Shown here one piece after another: positions 1 to 7,936 of a stretch of DNA of 64,000 nt (position 1 is its first letter; every line of letters begins with the position of its first letter). The translations under genes were made by a program, and so were the position numbers. The notes below the pieces were generated by a model. The model made no database searches, was not told the origin of the DNA, and worked only from the letters and a program-made list of their open reading frames with translations. The stretch spans positions 5,583,501-5,647,500 of the forward strand of contig NZ_CP108080.1 in the NCBI RefSeq assembly GCF_036181745.1. The letters run 5' to 3'. The DNA is from Streptomyces sp. NBC_00259 (GTDB lineage Bacteria; Actinomycetota; Actinomycetes; Streptomycetales; Streptomycetaceae).

Positions 1-726
1 CCGGCGGACGGCAACCGTCCTTACGACATGCACAAGGTGATCGAGGAGATCGTCGACGACGGCGACTACCTGGAGATCCACGAGCGCTGGGCCCGCAACA
101 TCATCTGCGCCCTGGCCAGGCTCGACGGCCAGGTCGTCGGCATCGTCGCCAACCAGCCGCAGTCGCTGGCCGGTGTCCTCGACATCGAGGCGAGCGAGAA
201 GTCCGCGCGCTTCGTCCAGATGTGCGACGCCTTCAACATCCCGATCATCACGCTGCTGGACGTGCCCGGCTTCCTGCCCGGCGTCGACCAGGAGCACGGC
301 GGCATCATCCGCCACGGCGCGAAGCTGCTGTACGCGTACTGCAACGCGACCGTGCCGCGGATCTCGCTGATCCTGCGCAAGGCGTACGGCGGTGCGTACA
401 TCGTCATGGACTCCCAGTCCATCGGCGCCGACCTCACCTACGCCTGGCCGACGAACGAGATCGCCGTGATGGGCGCGGAGGGCGCGGCCAACGTCATCTT
501 CCGCCGCCAGATCGCCGACGCCGAGGACCCCGAGGCCATGCGCTCCCGCATGGTCAAGGAGTACAAGGCCGAGCTCATGCATCCCTACTACGCCGCGGAG
601 CGCGGCCTGGTCGACGACGTCATCGACCCGGCCGAGACGCGCGAGGTGCTCATCCGCTCCCTCGCCATGCTCCGCACGAAGCACGCCGACCTGCCGTCCC
701 GCAAGCACGGCAACCCCCCGCAGTAA
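1..726 (+). CDS. Acyl-CoA (propionyl-CoA) carboxylase beta subunit, C-terminal part
   Basis: Carboxyltransferase beta subunit of a biotin-dependent acyl-CoA carboxylase (PccB/AccB type), which transfers CO2 from biotin to propionyl-, acetyl- or butyryl-CoA to feed fatty acid and polyketide synthesis. The frame is open at base 1, so only the last 241 residues are present; the family is about 530 residues. Visible family marks are the crotonase-like carboxyltransferase stretch with LDVPGFLPG, the AYGGAYIVM loop and GAEGAANVIF. The epsilon subunit follows 21 bases later, as in the Streptomyces accB-accE pair. Family call is firm; which acyl-CoA it prefers cannot be judged from this part. Confidence 0.95.
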   Translation, partial: PADGNRPYDMHKVIEEIVDDGDYLEIHERWARNIICALARLDGQVVGIVANQPQSLAGVLDIEASEKSARFVQMCDAFNIPIITLLDVPGFLPGVDQEHGGIIRHGAKLLYAYCNATVPRISLILRKAYGGAYIVMDSQSIGADLTYAWPTNEIAVMGAEGAANVIFRRQIADAEDPEAMRSRMVKEYKAELMHPYYAAERGLVDDVIDPAETREVLIRSLAMLRTKHADLPSRKHGNPPQ

Positions 727-747
727 CCCACGAGGAGAATGCTGCAC

Positions 748-951
748 ATGACCATGCCCGCCGAATCCCTGCTCCGGGTCGAGAAGGGCCACGCCGACCC
801 CGAGGAACTGGCCGCGATCACGGCCGTCCTCCTCGCCCGCGCCGCCGCGCAGCCGCAGGACGCGCCCGCGCACCGCGGCCGCAGCACCGCCGGGTGGCGC
901 CGCCTGGAACGCCAGTCCGGCTTCCGCGCCCCTCACTCCTGGCAGGGCTGA
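748..951 (+). CDS. accE: Acyl-CoA carboxylase epsilon subunit
   Basis: Small (67-residue) accessory subunit that binds the alpha/beta acyl-CoA carboxylase complex and raises its activity in Streptomyces. The call rests on size, position right after the beta subunit, and the typical layout: an acidic helix (EELAAITAVLLARAAA) followed by a Trp/Arg-rich end (GWRRLERQ). I chose ATG 748 because the GAGGAG ribosome site at 732-737 lies 10 bases upstream; an ATG at 739 lies almost on top of that site. Same operon as the carboxylase gene, and closed by hairpins at 968 and 1057. Confidence 0.85.
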   Translation: MTMPAESLLRVEKGHADPEELAAITAVLLARAAAQPQDAPAHRGRSTAGWRRLERQSGFRAPHSWQG

Positions 952-967
952 CGCCCTACCCGCCACC

Positions 968-1004
968 AAGGCCCCGCCGCCCCCACCAGGGGCGCCGGGG
1001 CCTT
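968..1004 (+). terminator. Hairpin after accE
   Basis: Inverted repeat with outer arms AAGGCCCCG and CGGGGCCTT and an inner GC stem, 17 bases after the accE stop. No T-run, as is common for Streptomyces terminators. Confidence 0.6.
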
Positions 1005-1056
1005 CGCGTACCCACCGCGCGCAAGCCCCGGCCTCTCCTGTCCACGCTCGGGAACG

Positions 1057-1096
1057 GGGAAGGCCCCGCACTCCGTGTGGAGTGCGGGGCCTTCCC
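1057..1096. terminator. Bidirectional terminator between accE and cvnD
   Basis: A perfect 18-bp inverted repeat (arms 1057-1074 and 1079-1096) around the loop GTGT. It lies between the convergent accE and conservon operons and can serve both strands. Confidence 0.8.
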
Positions 1097-1127
1097 GCGT
1101 ACGGGACCGGTACGGCGACGGAGGCGG

Positions 1128-1709
1128 CTACCGCAGGCGCGCCATGAGTGCGTGCTCGACCAGGGTGATGAGCGCGCTCTTGGCGTCCGCGCGGTGGCGT
1201 GCGTCGGTGGTGATGATCGGGGCGTCGGGGCCGATCTGCAGCGCCTCGCGCACCTCGTCGGGCGTGTACGGCTGATGCCCCTCGAAGCCGTTGAGAGCCA
1301 CGACGAAGGGCAGACCGCTGTTCTCGAAGTAGTCGACCGCGGGGAAGCAGTCGGCGAGTCTGCGGGTGTCGACGAGGACGACGGCGCCGATGGCACCGCG
1401 CACCAGGTCGTCCCACATGAACCAGAAGCGGTCCTGTCCGGGGGTGCCGAACAGGTACAGGATCAGGTCCTGGTCCAGGGTGATACGGCCGAAGTCCATG
1501 GCCACCGTGGTGGTGGTCTTGTCGCCGGTGTGGGTGAGGTCGTCGATGCCGGCCGACGCGGACGTCATCACGGCCTCGGTACGCAGCGGGTTGATCTCCG
1601 AGACGGCGCCGACGAACGTGGTCTTGCCCACGCCGAAGCCGCCCGCCACCACGATCTTCGCGCTGGTGGTTGAGCGGGCTGCACCGCCGCTAGAGCTTGC
1701 GAAGTCCAC
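1128..1709 (-). CDS. cvnD: Conservon Ras-like GTPase CvnD (first conservon)
   Basis: Last gene of the conservon operon: a 193-residue bacterial Ras/Arf-like GTPase thought to work at the membrane with the CvnA sensor kinase, CvnB and CvnC. The P-loop GGFGVGKTT lies near residues 23-31 and the switch-II element is FGTPGQDRF. The usual NKxD base-recognition motif is not evident; the corresponding strand reads VALNGFEG. There is no CAAX box. It starts at GTG 1709 inside the 3' end of cvnC (20-base overlap), so translation is probably coupled. It differs from the second cvnD (6387-6968) at only three residues and about 24 of 582 bases. Confidence 0.93.
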   Translation of the reverse strand: MDFASSSGGAARSTTSAKIVVAGGFGVGKTTFVGAVSEINPLRTEAVMTSASAGIDDLTHTGDKTTTTVAMDFGRITLDQDLILYLFGTPGQDRFWFMWDDLVRGAIGAVVLVDTRRLADCFPAVDYFENSGLPFVVALNGFEGHQPYTPDEVREALQIGPDAPIITTDARHRADAKSALITLVEHALMARLR

Positions 1710-2256
1710 TGAGCACCCTTTCGAGCAGTGTCACGTCTGGCTGGCCGCCGGCGGCCTCGTCGCCGCCGGGCTGGTGGATGGCGACAAGTCCGGCCTCCGC
1801 CAGGTCGGCTACGAGGATCCGGGCGACGCCGAGGGGGATGGAGAGAAGTGCCGAGATCTCAGCGACCGACTTGATCTCGATGCACAGCCGGCAGATCCGC
1901 TGGTGCTCGGGCAACTGCCCTTGCAGCCGCGCGGGATCGGCCGTGGTGCTGACCAGCGCCTCGATGGCGAGCTGGTAACGCGGCCGGGTCCGGCCGCCGG
2001 TCATCGCGTACGGACGCACCAACGGGTTGTTGTTGCTCGACGCGGGTGCCGGCTCCGGTGCCCGCCGAGGAGCCACCGGCTGGATCCGGGGCCCCTGCGG
2101 CTGGTTGTAGGACGGGTCGTACGGCTGCTGCGGCCGCTGGTACGGCTGCGCACCGCCACCTCTGCTCGGTGCCGAGGGAAAGTTGAAGCGGTTCTGCCCC
2201 TGCTCACCCGGAGACTGGTGAGCACCGTCATATGGATGTCCTGGGGGTGTTGCCAC
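1690..2256 (-). CDS. cvnC: Conservon DUF742 protein CvnC (first conservon)
   Basis: DUF742 protein of 188 residues, the third conservon component. The N-terminal half is a Pro/Gln/Tyr-rich, probably disordered arm (PYQRPQQPYDPSYNQPQ); the conserved domain begins at PLVRPYAMTGGRTRPRYQLAIEA and has a winged-helix-like C-terminal half. Start chosen at GTG 2256, six bases after a very strong GGAGGAGG. A longer reading frame upstream lacks such a site. The start lies just downstream of a perfect hairpin at 2308-2335. The second conservon's CvnC (135 residues) lacks most of the disordered arm. Confidence 0.88.
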   Translation of the reverse strand: MATPPGHPYDGAHQSPGEQGQNRFNFPSAPSRGGGAQPYQRPQQPYDPSYNQPQGPRIQPVAPRRAPEPAPASSNNNPLVRPYAMTGGRTRPRYQLAIEALVSTTADPARLQGQLPEHQRICRLCIEIKSVAEISALLSIPLGVARILVADLAEAGLVAIHQPGGDEAAGGQPDVTLLERVLSGLRKL

Positions 2257-2307
2257 TTTTCTCCTCCTCCGAGTGCCGTACGCCCGGTCCATGTCCCTGT
2301 GATACCG

Positions 2308-2335
2308 CGCCACCGCACCCTATGGTGCGGTGGCG
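2308..2335 (-). promoter_or_regulatory. Intra-operon hairpin between cvnB and cvnC
   Basis: Perfect 12-bp stem (2308-2319 with 2324-2335) and loop CTAT, in the roughly 100-base gap between cvnB and cvnC. It could end transcription partially or stabilise the upstream mRNA, so that AB and CD are made in unequal amounts. The second conservon has a hairpin at the same gene junction. Confidence 0.6.
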
Positions 2336-2355
2336 GGAAACGCACTGCCGTTCTG

Positions 2356-2778
2356 CTAGTTGAGAAGACTTCCCTGGAGTTCGGCGCGCAGGTCCGGGGT
2401 GAGGACGCTGCCGGCACGATCGACCAGGAGCGCCATCTCGTAGCCCACGAGGCCGATGTCGGCATCGGGGTGGGCGAGCACGGCCAGTGAAGAGCCGTCC
2501 GAGACGGACATGATGAAGAGGAACCCGCGTTCCATCTCCACAACAGTCTGGTTGACCGCGCCGCCCTCGAAGATGCGGGAGGCGCCCGCGGTCAGCGAGG
2601 TCAGCCCGGACGCGACGGCCGCCAACTGGTCGGCACGATCACGCGGGAATCCCTCGGACATCGCCAGCAGGAGTCCGTCGGCGGAGACCACCACCGTGTG
2701 GGACACCCCAGGGGTGTTGTCCACAAAGTTGGTGATCAACCAGTTCAGATTCTGCGCCGCCTGGCTCATCGGGCTCAC
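2356..2778 (-). CDS. cvnB: Conservon Roadblock/LC7 protein CvnB (first conservon)
   Basis: Roadblock/LC7-family protein of 140 residues, an MglB-like partner expected to act on the GTPase CvnD. The domain spans nearly the whole protein (LNWLITNFVDNTPGVSHTVVVSADG at the start, SLAVLAHPDADIGLVGYEM near the end). Start chosen at GTG 2778: an AGGAG lies seven bases upstream, the start is one base after the cvnA stop, and the length then equals its paralogue at 7514-7936. The family Met (MSQAAQNLNW) is three codons further in, too far from the ribosome site to be the likely start. Confidence 0.9.
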   Translation of the reverse strand: MSPMSQAAQNLNWLITNFVDNTPGVSHTVVVSADGLLLAMSEGFPRDRADQLAAVASGLTSLTAGASRIFEGGAVNQTVVEMERGFLFIMSVSDGSSLAVLAHPDADIGLVGYEMALLVDRAGSVLTPDLRAELQGSLLN

Positions 2779-2779
2779 A

Positions 2780-5700
2780 CTAACGCTCCTGGTTGTAGGT
2801 GCTACCCGGGCCGAAGCCCGATCCGTTCGTGTCCGTTCCCGCGCTGCGTCCCTGCTGGACACCGCGCCGCAGGTTGCTCAACCTGCCACGCACGTCCTCA
2901 GGGGCGCGGGACACCTGGGGTCCGCCCTGCGGGGTCTGCTCCGCCGTGCCCTCGACCAGGTTGGCCTTGGGAACGCGGCGGGGAAGGCCGGACGAGGTGA
3001 CCCCACCCGCCTTGGGCTCCCGGAGCTTCTCGGCCCGCTGCCAGCGCTCGTCGTTCTTCGAGCGCCAGTCACCGGAGCCGTCGGCGTCCGTGTTTCCGCC
3101 CTGCGGGGTCTGGGGGGCCTGCGGGGCCTGGCCCGCCTGGCCGTTGCGGGCGTCGGCGGAGGACTGCCCCTGCTGGCCGCCGCCACGACGCGGCAGACCG
3201 GCGTTGGTCATCTGGTGACCGGTACCGGCGGCCGGGCCCGGACGCTCGAAGCCTACGCGCTCGGGGGCGTTCGCGGGAGCGGAGGGAGCAGATTCCGCAT
3301 CCGCCCGGTACTCCGGCTCGTACGCACCCTGGTACGTGCCCTGATCCGTCCACTCTTCCTGGTGGGACTGGGGGGCGAAGGTGTCGTCGTACTGCGGCGC
3401 GGCACCCTGCGGAGCGTCGTACGCGGCCTCCGCATAGCCCTGCTCCTGGTGCTCCGGGTAGCCGCCGGAGGCCGGGAACCGACCGGTGTTGTCGTAACCG
3501 TTCTGCTCGTAGCCGCCCTGGCCGTAGCCGTTCGGCTCGTAGCCGTTCTGCTCGTACGCGGACTGCGGCTGCTGCGCGTAGCCCTGGTCGTACTGGGCCC
3601 CGGCGTAGTTCTCCTGCTCGCCGTACGGCTGCTCCGCCTCGTCGCGGAACAGCGGGCGGTCGCCGTGCGACTGCGCCTCGAGCGCGGCACGGCGCTCCTC
3701 GCGCATCAGCGAGCGGTTGACCGGGTCCAGCTGGCGGGGGTCCTCCGCGGGCTGGTCCTCGTAGCGGGAGTCGTCGAAGCCGAGCTCGGCCGCGGTGAGC
3801 ATCGGGGCGGGCTCGAAGGACTGCTGCTGAGGGATCATCTGCGAGACCGTGAAGTCGTCGTTGGGGAGCGGTTCGCCACCGCCACCGTGGGTGATCGCGT
3901 CCGGGAGCATGACCAGGGAGGTCGTACCGGCCTGTTCACCCGAGGGGCGCAGCTGGACGCGGACGCCGTGCCGGTCGGCGAGGCGGCCGACCACGAAGAG
4001 GCCCATGCGCTGCGAGACGGCGGCGTCCACCGTCGGCGGGTTGGCCAGCTTGTGGTTGATGTCGGCGAAGTCCTCGGCGGTCAGGCCGATGCCCTTGTCG
4101 TGGATCTCGATCATGACCCGGCCGTCGGGCAGCCGGGTCGCGGTGACCCGGACCTTGGTCTGCGGCGAGGAGAACGTGGTGGCGTTCTCCAGCAGCTCGG
4201 CGAGGAGGTGCACGAGGTCGGTCACGGCCTGGCCGTGGATCTCGGTCTCCGGGACGCCGGTGAGCTCGATGCGCTCGTACGACTCCACCTCGGAGGAGGC
4301 GGCGCGGAGCACGTCCACCAGCGGGACCGGCTGGTTCCAGCGGCGGCCGGGCTCCTCGCCGGCGAGGACGAGGAGGTTCTCGCCGTTGCGGCGCATACGG
4401 GTCGCGAGGTGGTCCAGCTTGAAGAGGTTCTCCAGCTGGTCCGGGTCGGCCTCGTTGTTCTCCAGGTCGGTGATCAGGGTCAGCTGGCCCTCGATCAGCG
4501 ACTGGTTGCGGCGCGACAGGTTGGTGAAGATCGCGTTGACGTTGCCACGGAGCAGGGCCTGCTCGGCGGCGAGCCGCACGGCCTCACGGTGGACCTGGTC
4601 GAAGGCGCGGGCGACCTCGCCGATCTCGTCCTTGCTGTCGATCGGGATCGGCTGGACGCGGGTGTCGACCCGGCCCGGCTCGGTACGCGACAGCTGGTCG
4701 ACCAGCATCGGCAGGCGCTGCTCGGCGATGCCGAAGGCGGCGGTGCGCAGCTGGCGCATCGAGCGGCTCATCTGGCGGGCCACCATGCCGGCCAGGATGA
4801 ACGCGGCGAGCAGCGCGATGATGACGATCAGACCGTTGACGATGGCGTCGGTCTTGGCCTCGTCGGAGATCCGGGCCGCCTCGGCGACGGACCGGTCGAC
4901 GAGGTTCTTCTCGATCTCGGTGTAGCCCTCGAACTTGGCGGTGGAGGCCGGCAGCCAGACGTCCGGGATCACGCCCTTCTCGGCGAGTTCCTCGGGCCCG
5001 GCACCGGTGCCGATCGCGCCGACCATGCCGTCGAGGATGGAGCCGTTCTCGGCCTTCGGCGGACGCGTGAACTTCACGTCCGCGGCGGCGGCCTGGGCCG
5101 CGGCGGCGTCCAGCTTCTTCTGGCCGGCCTCCGTCTTGCGGGCCATGACGTCCTTCAGCCTCTGGACGTCCTCGTCCGTGCCACCGGACTGGTACTCGCC
5201 GAGGGCGATGCCCTCCAGGTAGGCGTAGGAGGTGAAGGCGATCGTCTGGCCGGCCTTGATGTTCTTCTTCTCGTTCGGCCGGACGAGCAGTTCCACGCCG
5301 ATGGAGCGCTGCAGGGACCCGGCGGCCTTGGCGAGCTGGATGGCGTACACCATGCGGCCGAAGCTGGTGATGTTGCCGGTGCCCAGGCCGAGCTCGTTGG
5401 AGAACTCCATCAGGTAGTGATGGACGAGCGTGTAGCTCTCCTGGGTGGCGACCGGTCCGCGCTTGTCGTCGGTGGGGTCGTTCGCGTTGCCCTCGGACTT
5501 CGTCGCCGTCTCGAAGCGCTCCGTGTACGCGACCTGGCGGAGGTTCTGCAGGGCCGGCTCAGCGGCACGGAAGAGCTTGAGGCGCCGCTCCATGCCCTGC
5601 TTCTCCGGCATGTCCTTGACGGCCTCGTCGAACTTCTTCTTGGCGGCGTCCGTGATGGCACGCGGGCCGGCGACCCCCGGGTCGCTCGCGCCCTTGCCCT

Positions 5701-6049
5701 CGAGGAGCGGCTTGGCGGTGAGGTCGCGCTCGTTGAGCAGGGCCTGGCCGTACTCCGAGGCGGCGCGCACGACGAGCGCCGTCTTCTCGGCGTCCTGAGC
5801 CTCGTTCCAGGTGTCGATCGACCCCTTCACCTGGAAGCCGCCCATGACGAGGCCGACCAGCGCGGGTATGAGGAGGATCGCGTTCAGCCGGGTCGGCACA
5901 CGCCAGTTGCGCGGGGACAGCCTGCTGGAGCTGCCACTGGTGGGGGGCGCCACGGGCTGCACATCCGCAGGCGACGCCGCTGCACGCGGGGGCGGGGTGA
6001 AGTTGCCCCGCGCCATCTGCTCTGCGGAGCTCGTTTTGCTTCGCCTCAC
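2780..6049 (-). CDS. cvnA: Conservon sensor kinase-like protein CvnA (first conservon)
   Basis: Nitrate-sensor-type histidine-kinase-like membrane protein of 1089 residues that leads the operon. It has a membrane segment near residues 55-75, an extracytoplasmic helical sensor region (about 75-400), a second membrane segment near 402-424 followed by HAMP, a dimerisation helix with DHLATRMRR near 543, and a GHKL ATPase domain with LLENATTF (about 620), DKGIGL (about 650) and MGLFVVGRL (about 681). The last roughly 360 residues are a low-complexity tail with GYEQNGY-like units. GTG 6049 is preceded by GAGAGG, in the same arrangement as for the second cvnA. No response regulator is nearby; output probably goes through CvnB-D. 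Confidence 0.9.
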   Translation of the reverse strand: MRRSKTSSAEQMARGNFTPPPRAAASPADVQPVAPPTSGSSSRLSPRNWRVPTRLNAILLIPALVGLVMGGFQVKGSIDTWNEAQDAEKTALVVRAASEYGQALLNERDLTAKPLLEGKGASDPGVAGPRAITDAAKKKFDEAVKDMPEKQGMERRLKLFRAAEPALQNLRQVAYTERFETATKSEGNANDPTDDKRGPVATQESYTLVHHYLMEFSNELGLGTGNITSFGRMVYAIQLAKAAGSLQRSIGVELLVRPNEKKNIKAGQTIAFTSYAYLEGIALGEYQSGGTDEDVQRLKDVMARKTEAGQKKLDAAAAQAAAADVKFTRPPKAENGSILDGMVGAIGTGAGPEELAEKGVIPDVWLPASTAKFEGYTEIEKNLVDRSVAEAARISDEAKTDAIVNGLIVIIALLAAFILAGMVARQMSRSMRQLRTAAFGIAEQRLPMLVDQLSRTEPGRVDTRVQPIPIDSKDEIGEVARAFDQVHREAVRLAAEQALLRGNVNAIFTNLSRRNQSLIEGQLTLITDLENNEADPDQLENLFKLDHLATRMRRNGENLLVLAGEEPGRRWNQPVPLVDVLRAASSEVESYERIELTGVPETEIHGQAVTDLVHLLAELLENATTFSSPQTKVRVTATRLPDGRVMIEIHDKGIGLTAEDFADINHKLANPPTVDAAVSQRMGLFVVGRLADRHGVRVQLRPSGEQAGTTSLVMLPDAITHGGGGEPLPNDDFTVSQMIPQQQSFEPAPMLTAAELGFDDSRYEDQPAEDPRQLDPVNRSLMREERRAALEAQSHGDRPLFRDEAEQPYGEQENYAGAQYDQGYAQQPQSAYEQNGYEPNGYGQGGYEQNGYDNTGRFPASGGYPEHQEQGYAEAAYDAPQGAAPQYDDTFAPQSHQEEWTDQGTYQGAYEPEYRADAESAPSAPANAPERVGFERPGPAAGTGHQMTNAGLPRRGGGQQGQSSADARNGQAGQAPQAPQTPQGGNTDADGSGDWRSKNDERWQRAEKLREPKAGGVTSSGLPRRVPKANLVEGTAEQTPQGGPQVSRAPEDVRGRLSNLRRGVQQGRSAGTDTNGSGFGPGSTYNQER

Positions 6050-6386
6050 TCGACCAACAACCTCTCGGCGTCGGCACCTACGTTGTGCCGATTATTGTTC
6101 AGGGCCGTACTACTCACGAGTTCGTTGATTTCAGCACGCCGAGCGGGTCCGTTCCAAACAGCGGGAACTGGCCGTTCCGAGTGCTCCAGGCCTCAGATAA
6201 AACGGGCATAAAGAGCGAGCCCCGTCAAATGGAGGGGCCTTTGTGAGCGCAGTGGTACCAGCCGGATGCGTCGGGTGTCCGAGCCCGGAGAATTCTCTGT
6301 CGAAACGTTATGAACATGGAGGCGGACCGTGTCAAAGGACACGGCCCGCTTCGCACACGTCTACGACAACTGGCGTACGGCCACTT
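6050..6386. other. Inter-conservon region
   Basis: About 340 bases without a gene. It holds the promoter region of the downstream (first) conservon and the terminator of the upstream (second) conservon. The part near 6080-6200 is less GC-rich than its surroundings. No protein-coding frame with a ribosome site was found. Confidence 0.6.
6322..6349 (-). terminator. Terminator after the second conservon
   Basis: Hairpin with 12-base arms (GCGGACCGTGTC and GACACGGCCCGC, one mismatch) around AAAG, 38 bases beyond the cvnD stop at 6387 in the direction of transcription. Confidence 0.65.
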
Positions 6387-6968
6387 CTACTTGAGACGTG
6401 CCATGAGTGCGTGCTCGACCAGGGTGATCAGCGCGCTCTTGGCGTCCGCGCGGTGGCGTGCGTCGGTGGTGATGATCGGTGCGTCGGAACCGATCTGCAG
6501 CGCCTCGCGCACCTCGTCGGGCGTGTACGGCTGATGCCCCTCGAAGCCGTTCAGAGCCACGACGAAGGGCAGACCGCTGTTCTCGAAGTAGTCCACCGCG
6601 GGGAAGCAGTCCGCGAGTCTGCGGGTGTCCACGAGAACGACGGCGCCGATGGCACCGCGCACCAGGTCGTCCCACATGAACCAGAAGCGGTCCTGTCCGG
6701 GCGTGCCGAACAGGTACAGGATCAGGTCCTGGTCCAGGGTGATACGGCCGAAGTCCATGGCCACCGTGGTGGTGGTCTTGCCCCCGGTGTGGGTCAGGTC
6801 GTCGATGCCGGCCGACGCGGACGTCATGACCGCCTCGGTACGCAGCGGGTTGATCTCCGAGACGGCGCCGACGAACGTGGTCTTGCCCACGCCGAAACCG
6901 CCCGCCACCACGATCTTCGCGCTGGTGGTCGACCGGGCCGCACCGCCGCTAGAGCTTGCGAAGTCCAC
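6387..6968 (-). CDS. cvnD: Conservon Ras-like GTPase CvnD (second conservon)
   Basis: Paralogue of the GTPase at 1128-1709, also 193 residues, with the same P-loop GGFGVGKTT and FGTPGQDRF switch. The proteins differ only at residue 63 (Gly for Asp), around residue 161 (Ser for Pro) and the last residue (Lys for Arg). The start GTG 6968 overlaps cvnC by 20 bases exactly as in the first conservon. The near-identity extends to silent positions, which the neighbouring cvnA and cvnC genes do not share; recent gene conversion is the simplest explanation. Confidence 0.93.
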   Translation of the reverse strand: MDFASSSGGAARSTTSAKIVVAGGFGVGKTTFVGAVSEINPLRTEAVMTSASAGIDDLTHTGGKTTTTVAMDFGRITLDQDLILYLFGTPGQDRFWFMWDDLVRGAIGAVVLVDTRRLADCFPAVDYFENSGLPFVVALNGFEGHQPYTPDEVREALQIGSDAPIITTDARHRADAKSALITLVEHALMARLK

Positions 6969-7356
6969 TGAGCACCCTTTCGAGCAGTGTCACGTCCGGC
7001 GTGCCGCCGGCCTCTCCGTTGCCCGGCTGGTGGATCGCCACCATGCCGGCCTCCGCCAGGTCCGCCACCAGGATCCGCGCCACCCCGAGCGGCATCGACA
7101 GCAGGGCCGACACCTCGGCCACGGACTTGACCTCCCGGCAGAGGTGGCAGATCCGCTGGTGCTCGGGCAGGAGCGTCGAGAGGTGCGCCGGGTCGGCCGT
7201 GGTGCTGACCAGCGCCTCGATGGCGAGCTGGTAACGCGGCCGGGTCCGGCCGCCGGTCATCGCATAAGGACGCACCAGCGGCTGGTCGCCCTCATATCCG
7301 TAGTCGGTGTCCACGGGGACACCGTACGGATCGTGAGAGGCGGGGGGCGGGGTCAT
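6949..7356 (-). CDS. cvnC: Conservon DUF742 protein CvnC (second conservon)
   Basis: DUF742 protein of 135 residues starting at ATG 7356, four bases after GGAGG. The short N-terminus (about 27 residues) leads into PLVRPYAMTGGRTRPRYQLAIEA and a helix-turn-helix-like C-terminus (VAEVSALLSMPLGVARILVADL). It lacks the Pro/Gln-rich arm of the paralogue at 1690-2256, so the partner contacts of the two conservons may differ there. Roughly 150 bases separate it from cvnB, and that gap contains a strong hairpin. Confidence 0.9.
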   Translation of the reverse strand: MTPPPASHDPYGVPVDTDYGYEGDQPLVRPYAMTGGRTRPRYQLAIEALVSTTADPAHLSTLLPEHQRICHLCREVKSVAEVSALLSMPLGVARILVADLAEAGMVAIHQPGNGEAGGTPDVTLLERVLSGLRKL

Positions 7357-7458
7357 GAATCCTCCGGGCGTGACAGCAAGTGGTCGGCTGTGCCGTCTGA
7401 GTGGGCCGGTGGGGGGCCGGGTGAGGCGGCCTGACGGTATGGACGTATGAGGGGGCTA

Positions 7459-7494
7459 CCCCGTGGGGTGTGCCTTGGGGCGCACACCCCGGGG
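7459..7494 (-). promoter_or_regulatory. Intra-operon hairpin between cvnB and cvnC (second conservon)
   Basis: Imperfect GC-rich hairpin: CCCCG/TGGGGTGTGC pairs with GCACACCCC/GGGG with a small bulge. It sits just after the cvnB stop, at the same junction as the hairpin at 2308-2335, although the sequences differ. Confidence 0.5.
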
Positions 7495-7513
7495 GCGGGC
7501 TTGCTGAGGGCTC

Positions 7514-7936
7514 CTAGTGGAGCAGACTCCCCTGGAGCTCGGCGCGCAGGTCCGGGGTGAGGACCGTGCCGGCACGATCGACCAGGAGAGCCATCTCGTA
7601 GCCCACCAGACCGATGTCGCAGTCCGGGTGGGCGAGCACGGCGAGCGAGGAGCCGTCCGAGACGGACATGATGAAGAGGAACCCGCGTTCCATCTCCACC
7701 ACGGTCTGGTTGACCGGGCCCCCCTCGAAGATCCGGGACGCCCCCGCGGTCAGCGAGGTCAGGCCGGATGCCACCGCCGCCAGCTGGTCGGCGCGGTCAC
7801 GCGGAAACCCCTCGGACATCGCCAGCAGCAGACCATCGGCGGAGACCACCACCGTGTGCGACACCCCAGGGGTGTTGTCCACGAAATTGGTGATCAACCA
7901 GTTCAGATTCTGCGCCGCCTGGCTCATCGGGCTCAA
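7514..7936 (-). CDS. cvnB: Conservon Roadblock/LC7 protein CvnB (second conservon)
   Basis: Roadblock/LC7 protein of 140 residues, almost identical to the copy at 2356-2778; visible differences are Ala/Pro near residue 71, Ala/Cys in HPDxD, Ser/Thr in DRAGxV and the last residue. TTG 7936 abuts the cvnA stop and has AGGAG six bases upstream; the in-frame ATG three codons later is 15 bases from that site. Its expected job is to regulate the GTP cycle of CvnD, by analogy with MglB-MglA pairs. Confidence 0.88.
   Translation of the reverse strand: MSPMSQAAQNLNWLITNFVDNTPGVSHTVVVSADGLLLAMSEGFPRDRADQLAAVASGLTSLTAGASRIFEGGPVNQTVVEMERGFLFIMSVSDGSSLAVLAHPDCDIGLVGYEMALLVDRAGTVLTPDLRAELQGSLLH

Noticed and set aside
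2456..6211. A 1251-codon plus-strand frame opposite cvnA
   Set aside because: Composition is repetitive Leu/Gly/Arg with no domain, and the minus strand encodes a complete kinase-like protein in the operon order expected of a conservon.
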